From Bacteroidota bacterium (lineage in GTDB: Bacteria > Bacteroidota > Bacteroidia > Bacteroidales > Bacteroidaceae), in contig JAEXAJ010000216.1 of NCBI GenBank assembly GCA_023458215.1, positions 1 to 28,080 of the forward strand: 28,080 nt of DNA, read 5' to 3'. This document shows positions 23,416 through 28,080 of this stretch, piece by piece. Both the position numbers and the translations under genes were made by a program. Numbering within the stretch: the first letter of the stretch is position 1; each line of letters opens with the position of its first letter. The notes beneath the pieces are model-generated. The model did no database searches. It was not told where the DNA came from and saw nothing but the letters and a program-made list of their open reading frames with translations.

Positions 23416-24429
23416 TTATCTGATAACCGATTTGTTTATCAAGCCACGTCCGAAATTGTAGGCATAAGATATCAGCAAGGTATATACGTATCCCGGCCAT
23501 ATAGGCAAGCTGTATTGAAACTCCCAACAGAGAAACTTAAGATTTTTCTTTAAGGGAGTATTCAGAGGCAACATCTTGCGTTCTCTGTATTTAAGGTAGA
23601 TGGAGTATAGGAAGCAAAAACATCCTAATTTCGTCCCTTTAATGAATGTAGTTATTTTCAAAGCTTCGATATATCTATAAATGTCCGGATCGCCTTGTAA
23701 TCCGTGAGAAATGGTCCATTGAACTATTTCTGTGATAATTTGTGAACAATGTTCTAGATTGCGTTTGGTAAAGCATCCTGTAATTGAATCTTTGCGAACA
23801 TAATACAAATACGTCTGGTTCTTTACTACATACATTGTGGTGGCAGTACTAGCCAGCAGGAACGACCAAAGTACATCTTCGTGTAATAGCTCTTCCTTGA
23901 AAAATAGAGCGTTATCGGTTATGAATTTTCGACAGATTAACTTATTACAAGCCATACAATACCATTCATTTTTCAGGAAAGATCGGAATATGGTTTCGTT
24001 CCCAGACAAATATCCTCGGGGTAAGGGCATGAGATCGAAAGATTTATCACTCGCTATCACTTTGTAATTACCTATCACAAAATCTAGGTTGGGATACTCT
24101 GATAGGGGGGCTACAAGCAGATGAATACAATCTGCTGTGATCGCATCGTCGCTATCTAGAAAATATAGGTAGTCGCCTTTGGCGGATTTTATCCCGGTGT
24201 TCCTCGCTTCCGACAATCCTTGGTTGCAGGCATGGCGGATGATTTGGATGGTGAAAAGTCCCGAATAAACTGTTACGACCTTATGCACGATTTCCATACT
24301 GTTATCGGTTGCGCAGTCATCTACGATGATTATTTCTATATCACCGTACGTTTGTTGGAAAACGGAAGTAAGGCATCGCTCAACATACGGGGCGACGTTA
24401 TATACCGGGATAATTACAGACACTTTCAT
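23416..24429 (-). CDS. Glycosyltransferase family 2
   Basis: The 337-residue GT-A fold enzyme transfers a sugar from a nucleotide donor during surface glycan assembly. VSVIIPVYNVAPYVERCLTS opens the fold, VDDCATDNS is the nucleotide-binding loop, and YLYFLDSDDAI contains the metal-binding DSD (residues 92-94). The upstream in-frame ATG at 24453 is rejected because the fold starts at ATG 24429. It is the last gene of a three-gene minus-strand cluster, 24 bp after the GT10 gene. Donor and acceptor sugars are unknown. Confidence 0.9.
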   Translation of the reverse strand: MKVSVIIPVYNVAPYVERCLTSVFQQTYGDIEIIIVDDCATDNSMEIVHKVVTVYSGLFTIQIIRHACNQGLSEARNTGIKSAKGDYLYFLDSDDAITADCIHLLVAPLSEYPNLDFVIGNYKVIASDKSFDLMPLPRGYLSGNETIFRSFLKNEWYCMACNKLICRKFITDNALFFKEELLHEDVLWSFLLASTATTMYVVKNQTYLYYVRKDSITGCFTKRNLEHCSQIITEIVQWTISHGLQGDPDIYRYIEALKITTFIKGTKLGCFCFLYSIYLKYRERKMLPLNTPLKKNLKFLCWEFQYSLPIWPGYVYTLLISYAYNFGRGLINKSVIR

Positions 24430-24453
24430 TAGCCTAAGCAGAATTATTTTCAA

Positions 24454-25425
24454 TTACCAATCTTTAAACCATTTTTTAATCATACCATACGTGTGTGCAT
24501 AAGGCTTTATGAAACTGTTTATTGCGTGCATCCTCTTTAGCTGCCTTATGTACACATAAGAGCCACCATATGCGGGGATATATTTTGCCTCAGGTATTGG
24601 TTTCTCTATGATGCCTTTTAGGAACGAGGATAACCGTTCCTTCCAATCCGAGTAATTTTGTTCGGGCAACCAAGGTTGGCGCATCATGGCAAGATAGTCC
24701 TCATCTGAGGAATCGAGGTGGATGATATATTCTACAACCTCTTTCATTGAAGCGTATGCATGCACATTCACAAATGATCTTTCATTGAAGTCCCTGCCTA
24801 CCAAAGGGTTTCCCCAGTAAATAGGAATCGAACCGGCAGACATTGATTCCATTATTTTTTCGGTTGTATATCCTTTTACGCTACTATTCTCGAAAGCGAT
24901 ATTAAACTTATAATGGCTCAAAAACTCTATTTTATTGTCAATTGGCCCTCCTATGTTATTCCATGCCCGTCCTCCCGAATCGACCTGTTTGTAGCGGGAC
25001 AATAGAGTGAAGAACTCTTTTCGGGTGGGGTCGGCATTCGATGCGTTGCTTACAACGATGCTGCAAAATTTCCTGCTCGTAATCAGCTGTTCATTTATTA
25101 CTTTGTCCCTTTCCAATTTTTTGAAATCCGGATAGGTGGTATACAGGGGCAATCGCAGGTAGCGGTCGCCGAAAGTCAAGTAATCAAACCCTATGGCATA
25201 ATCGCATAGATTGAAGTCGGGGACTATATTCTCGCCGACAAATAATATCTTCACGCAATTATATGATAAATGAGAGGCTCCAAAACAAGAAAAGAACAGA
25301 TAATCCGGATTATCATCGTATGTCAGACCGTAATGTTCCGACAGTGCATCGACAATAAAATTATCATGTGGATTAAAATCGGACCAGAAGTCCACGAATT
25401 TGATTTTTAAGTACTTCTTATTCAT
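24454..25425 (-). CDS. Glycosyltransferase family 10 (alpha-1,3-fucosyltransferase-like)
   Basis: The 323-residue protein carries the GT10 signature FNIAFENSSVKGYTTEKI followed by SAGSIPIYWGNP (residues 174-206), which binds GDP-fucose in characterised members. The N-terminal half (VDFWSDFNPHDNFI) is the acceptor-side domain. Such enzymes put fucose on GlcNAc or glucose in capsule or LPS, sometimes mimicking host Lewis antigens. It overlaps the flippase gene by 8 bp and precedes the GT2 gene, so the three form one operon. No GDP-fucose synthesis genes are in the window. Confidence 0.9.
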   Translation of the reverse strand: MNKKYLKIKFVDFWSDFNPHDNFIVDALSEHYGLTYDDNPDYLFFSCFGASHLSYNCVKILFVGENIVPDFNLCDYAIGFDYLTFGDRYLRLPLYTTYPDFKKLERDKVINEQLITSRKFCSIVVSNASNADPTRKEFFTLLSRYKQVDSGGRAWNNIGGPIDNKIEFLSHYKFNIAFENSSVKGYTTEKIMESMSAGSIPIYWGNPLVGRDFNERSFVNVHAYASMKEVVEYIIHLDSSDEDYLAMMRQPWLPEQNYSDWKERLSSFLKGIIEKPIPEAKYIPAYGGSYVYIRQLKRMHAINSFIKPYAHTYGMIKKWFKDW

Positions 25426-26938
25426 TATACAACCATCTTTTTTTAAGTAGTTTTTTCCAGTAGAAACTCATGTCAAAACCCGCTCCCAATAGGGCAATCG
25501 GCAATAGAACAATGGTCAGTAGTAAGTTGAACAGTATCGCTAACAATGCGTTAGCGGGTTCCAACAGGGCGTTGAATCCATAGATCACACCCGATATCAC
25601 GACTATTACCAATACATAACGGCTTATCTTCAGGCATACATCACGGGAGCCGACAGACACATTGCGTCCTATCATAATCATCGCCACGAAATGAGCGATT
25701 CCGTTCGAGACTGGAAAGATATAGATGCCTACTTTATTATAAAGGGAGAGGTTTAGTACCAGCATGAAGAGCTGCGCGGCAACACCATACATAGCATATA
25801 CCTTATTTTTGCCCATGGATAATGCAGCCGAACCAAAAAGCATGTATAAAACGATTCCTATAAAAGAGAAAGCATAGAGCCTTGATATAAGGATGATATG
25901 TGACAGATCTTCCGGCGTGACACCTCCCCGGAGGAAAAAGAATTGGCAAATGGGTTGGGCGGCTCCTAACAGCAAGGGTATGACTACACATAACACGACA
26001 AAACAAACCGATAGATACTCCCGGAATACCGTGGCATATTCATCTAAACGTTTTTGGGAAAAACTTTTCGATAGCATAGGAACCATGATCGTTAATAGCA
26101 CGCTTCCCAACACTCCCTGTAGGACACTAGTGAACTGATGGGCATAATCTAATGAGGAAATGCAACCTTCTCCCAGTCTACCTGCCAGAAATTTTTCGGT
26201 CAAGGCGTTGATCTGCCCCACAAAATAGGGAAAGAAGAAGGGTAGTGAGAAGTAGATGAAACCTGATATCCTGTTCCATCTAACCGCACGGATGTGATTC
26301 CATAGAGGGATGCGGAGACTCTTCAAATAATAGAGTATAACCCCAAAAAGAAATATTCCACCCACATATTGAGCGATGACCAACGAATATATACCCAAGG
26401 AAGGTGACAAGAAAGCGATGACGAACAAGCCTATCACCCCGGTTACAGTCCCCACTATTTCAGGTATATAATATACGTTGTAAGCATTCAGAACACTTAT
26501 GGTAAGCGTTGTAAGTTCATTCAGTAGGAAAGAGGGCAACAACAGCAGTAGCAGATAAATAAACAGCGATACTTTCGTAGATGTGGGTAATGCGATCATA
26601 TAGTTGGCCAGGTAACCGGAGAAGAGTGCAATAAACAAAGATAACATGAGTGTCACGACAAGGACAAATCCGATTAAAGCTCCGGTTTGTTTCACGGCCT
26701 CCTTCTCTCCCTTTTCTTCCTTTATGAAAATAAACTTCGTTCGGAATGTTTCGTTGACAGGCCCCCAAATGGCCAAACTCAATGTTGACAAAAAGGTGGA
26801 AACCAGCACCCATAAATCGCGTTTGTAACTGATGCCAAAGTAGTCGGCCGATACCGTCAAAGTTATCACCGATAAAAGTATGCGCAGCAAGCGCAGAGCT
26901 AGTAACAAGAGGGTTATTTTCTTTATCGAACGCGACAT
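25418..26938 (-). CDS. Wzx-like oligosaccharide flippase (MOP superfamily)
   Basis: The 506-residue protein has about fourteen membrane segments and the pattern of MATE/MVF-like lipid-linked oligosaccharide flippases, with GPVNETFRTKFIFI near the N-terminus and SLPFFFPYFVGQINALTEKFLAGRLGEG in the middle. It would move undecaprenyl-linked glycan units across the inner membrane. A MurJ-like role is also possible from the fold. It is first in the operon with the two glycosyltransferases, which favours capsule, O-antigen or S-layer glycan export. No polymerase, initiating transferase or transport genes accompany it. Confidence 0.85.
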   Translation of the reverse strand: MSRSIKKITLLLLALRLLRILLSVITLTVSADYFGISYKRDLWVLVSTFLSTLSLAIWGPVNETFRTKFIFIKEEKGEKEAVKQTGALIGFVLVVTLMLSLFIALFSGYLANYMIALPTSTKVSLFIYLLLLLLPSFLLNELTTLTISVLNAYNVYYIPEIVGTVTGVIGLFVIAFLSPSLGIYSLVIAQYVGGIFLFGVILYYLKSLRIPLWNHIRAVRWNRISGFIYFSLPFFFPYFVGQINALTEKFLAGRLGEGCISSLDYAHQFTSVLQGVLGSVLLTIMVPMLSKSFSQKRLDEYATVFREYLSVCFVVLCVVIPLLLGAAQPICQFFFLRGGVTPEDLSHIILISRLYAFSFIGIVLYMLFGSAALSMGKNKVYAMYGVAAQLFMLVLNLSLYNKVGIYIFPVSNGIAHFVAMIMIGRNVSVGSRDVCLKISRYVLVIVVISGVIYGFNALLEPANALLAILFNLLLTIVLLPIALLGAGFDMSFYWKKLLKKRWLYNE

Positions 26939-27236
26939 TTTGATTTTATTTCACTTTATATGTTACTTGCCAAAAAAAAGCATTTCTTTGTAATCTTAAC
27001 AAAAAAGCGTACATTTATCGTGTTAAAAATCAAAGTATTACCACGCTTTCTTGTGGGCAAAAATACATCAACTTTAGCAAATACGCAAGAAAGCTGTTAT
27101 TTTCTCTTCCTGATCTTCTTTCAAATAGAAAAGTAAAGGTGGGTTTCTCTGCTCCTGACATTTGTTGGTAACTAGAAGAAATGTTAGCTTGCTGTTTTAT
27201 TAAGTAAGGCTCTAACCAATGTTTATATATGGGCAT

Positions 27237-27304
27237 AAAAAAAGGCTATCTATCCCAGACAGCCAATCTTTTGTTAACCTTAAATCTAATACTATGAAAA
27301 ACAC
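27237..27304 (-). ncRNA. Candidate paralogous small RNA, copy B
   Basis: Predicted transcript of about 68 nt. The terminator stem is GGCTGTCT/AGATAGCC with loop GGGAT (27244-27264), followed by seven U. It differs from copy A at single bases near the 5' end (TTCTGTG for TACTGTG) and by one added base pair region in the loop, while the middle is identical. Confidence 0.65.
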
Positions 27305-27308
27305 AGAA

Positions 27309-27339
27309 CAAAGGTACTCATTATATGATAATCTCCAAA
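27309..27339 (-). promoter_or_regulatory. Promoter of sRNA copy B
   Basis: Minus-strand TTTG (27336-27339), a 19-bp spacer and TACCTTTG (27309-27316). Spacer bases differ slightly from copy A but the length is kept. Confidence 0.75.
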
Positions 27340-27482
27340 TTTTCAGGCGAAATCAGAGTCATTTATAACACGGTTTAATAGATATAAGTGGTTTGTTAAC
27401 TAAATGTGTTTGTAGGGTTAAAAATTAATATGACGTTTGCTGTGTAGGCTCAAAGATTATTTCGGTGCTTATATATGTGCAT

Positions 27483-27550
27483 AAAAAAAGGCTATCTATC
27501 CCAGACAGCCAATCTTTTGTTAACCTTAAATCTAATACTATGAAAAACAC
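27483..27550 (-). ncRNA. Candidate paralogous small RNA, copy C
   Basis: Predicted transcript of about 68 nt, with the same terminator as copy B (stem 27490-27510, then seven U) and the same 5' sequence as copy A (TACTGTG). No ORF. Confidence 0.65.
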
Positions 27551-27554
27551 AGTA

Positions 27555-27585
27555 CAAAGGTACGGATTGTATGGTAATCTCCAAA
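27555..27585 (-). promoter_or_regulatory. Promoter of sRNA copy C
   Basis: Minus-strand TTTG (27582-27585), a 19-bp spacer and TACCTTTG (27555-27562). Five or so spacer substitutions relative to copy A leave both boxes and the spacing untouched. Confidence 0.75.
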
Positions 27586-27826
27586 TTTTTAAGTAAAATC
27601 GGGATGATTTATAACACGGTTTAATAGATATAGGGGGGTATTAACTAATTATGAAGTTCAATAAACATAAATTTATTGATTACCCCAAGAAACTTGTAAC
27701 TGCTATTCAGACTTAGTTATTAAATGCTGTATGCCTACTAACAATTTTTCGGTTTCAGTTTCGTTTTTTGCCGTATCAGATATTCCGGATCAATGTAAAA
27801 ACCTGAGGGGTTAATTTTATAATTCT

Positions 27827-27834
27827 TATCTTTG
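27827..27834 (+). promoter_or_regulatory. Promoter -7 element of the transposase gene
   Basis: TATCTTTG matches the -7 consensus and predicts a start near 27840, about 24 nt before the ATG. No clear -33 element is visible. Confidence 0.4.
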
Positions 27835-27863
27835 TCGTATATAAAATATCAAGCACTAATATA

Positions 27864-28080
27864 ATGGAAACAACCGGTTACCGTCTTCTTCTTCCCGAAG
27901 GCACTTTAGATTACTTTACTCTCGTTGATGTCAAGGAGAGCAGTTCTGAAATTATCATCTATTTGGAGGAAAAGAATGAGGTTCCTTCAGAGTACTCGGC
28001 CAAAGCTACCGAGAGTAAAGGTTTCTATGATCCTGTGGTTGTTCAAGACTTTCCCATTCGGGGTAAGAAAGTGTTTTTAA
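27864..28080 (+). CDS. ISAon1-family transposase N-terminal region protein (partial)
   Basis: The first 72 codons of a gene cut by the window edge. The sequence METTGYRLLLPEGTLDYFTL, then EIIIYLEEKNEVPSEY, SKGFYDP and VQDFPIRGKKVFL matches the short N-terminal-region protein encoded first in ISAon1-type insertion sequences, normally followed by a separate DDE transposase gene. It implies that an insertion sequence begins in 27654-27863. Its left terminal inverted repeat cannot be defined here. It lies just beyond sRNA repeat copy C. Confidence 0.75.
   Translation, partial: METTGYRLLLPEGTLDYFTLVDVKESSSEIIIYLEEKNEVPSEYSAKATESKGFYDPVVVQDFPIRGKKVFL

Larger units (their letters stand above)
27233..27409. 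repeat. sRNA-bearing repeat, copy B
   Basis: Same unit as copy A; the 22-bp upstream block is at 27362-27383. Copy C starts 246 bp further right in the same orientation. Copies B and C also share about a dozen bases left of the unit (TTATATATGnGCATAAAA), so they are closer to each other than to A. Confidence 0.9.
27479..27653. repeat. sRNA-bearing repeat, copy C
   Basis: Third copy, with the 22-bp upstream block at 27608-27629. It is the most diverged in the spacer (CGGATTGTATGG) and around 27586-27600, but the promoter boxes, transcribed middle and terminator are intact. Confidence 0.9.
26939..27863. other. Intergenic region with two sRNA repeat copies
   Basis: No protein gene is supported. 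From left to right it holds the flippase leader (a weak minus -7 candidate TATTTTTG at 27058-27065), repeat copy B (27233-27409), copy C (27479-27653), and about 170 bp leading to the transposase fragment with a -7 element (TATCTTTG, 27827-27834). The left end of the insertion sequence must lie in 27654-27863, but I cannot fix its terminal repeat without the other end. Confidence 0.6.

Noticed and set aside
27030..27236. 68-codon minus ORF upstream of the flippase gene
   Set aside because: No start context or homology, and it covers the region where the flippase promoter should lie.
23138..27653. CRISPR-like array
   Set aside because: Repeat units are about 175 bp, only three, irregularly spaced and without cas genes; promoter and terminator explain the conservation better.

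Overview
The window looks like Bacteroides chromosome. Supporting signs are many promoters of the Bacteroidetes type (TAnnTTTG at -7, sometimes TTTG about 19 bp upstream), AT-rich start regions without clear Shine-Dalgarno sequences, lipoprotein signals, an LruC/DUF4842 lipoprotein, an S16 ribosomal protein with a long Ala/Glu/Lys tail, a fused BioB-BioA protein and an ISAon1-type transposase fragment. I do not assign a species.

Layout. 1-547: no gene; a consensus minus-strand promoter at 436-466 drives leftward RNA carrying nine AGGUAA motifs. 548-1648: di-heme cytochrome c peroxidase lipoprotein. 1727-7928: a hexuronate catabolic locus. Altronate dehydratase (uxaA) makes 2-keto-3-deoxygluconate, KdgK phosphorylates it and Eda cleaves KDPG to pyruvate and glyceraldehyde 3-phosphate. 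A LacI-type regulator sits between the divergent arms kdgK-eda (-) and lacI-uxaA-transporter (+). Two copies of a TGTGC-N2-GCACA palindrome lie on the two overlapping promoters, 82 bp apart. 8140-9905: ribosomal protein S16 and a TlpA-like thioredoxin lipoprotein. 10032-11003: a MetE-like protein without the usual zinc ligands. 11279-13337: a split ThrE-type exporter and a DUF6064-like membrane protein. 13405-14151: phosphoglycerate mutase.

14542-20746: a complete biotin operon on the minus strand in the order leader ORF, bioBA fusion, bioF, bioG, bioC, bioD. BioC and BioG make the pimeloyl-ACP precursor and F, A, D and B finish the ring. The operon has a roughly 500-nt leader with its own promoter, an ORF that stops 11 nt before bioBA, and a terminator-like hairpin just upstream of bioBA. 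20838-22898: LruC-domain lipoprotein with a strong terminator.

23138-27653: three surface-glycan genes (GT2 glycosyltransferase, GT10 fucosyltransferase-like, Wzx-like flippase) bracketed by three copies of a roughly 175-bp repeat. Each copy carries, on the minus strand, a consensus promoter with exactly 19-bp spacing and an intrinsic terminator about 65 nt downstream. I read this as a family of paralogous small RNAs and rate it the most interesting signal in the window. 27864-28080: start of an ISAon1-type transposase gene cut by the window edge.

Many intergenic gaps are filled by imperfect inverted repeats built from short reiterated units (AAGTTATTAGTT, GTGATTAGTGATT, GTGATAAAGTGAT, CCCCTAAAGGGG), in some cases reaching into coding sequence.
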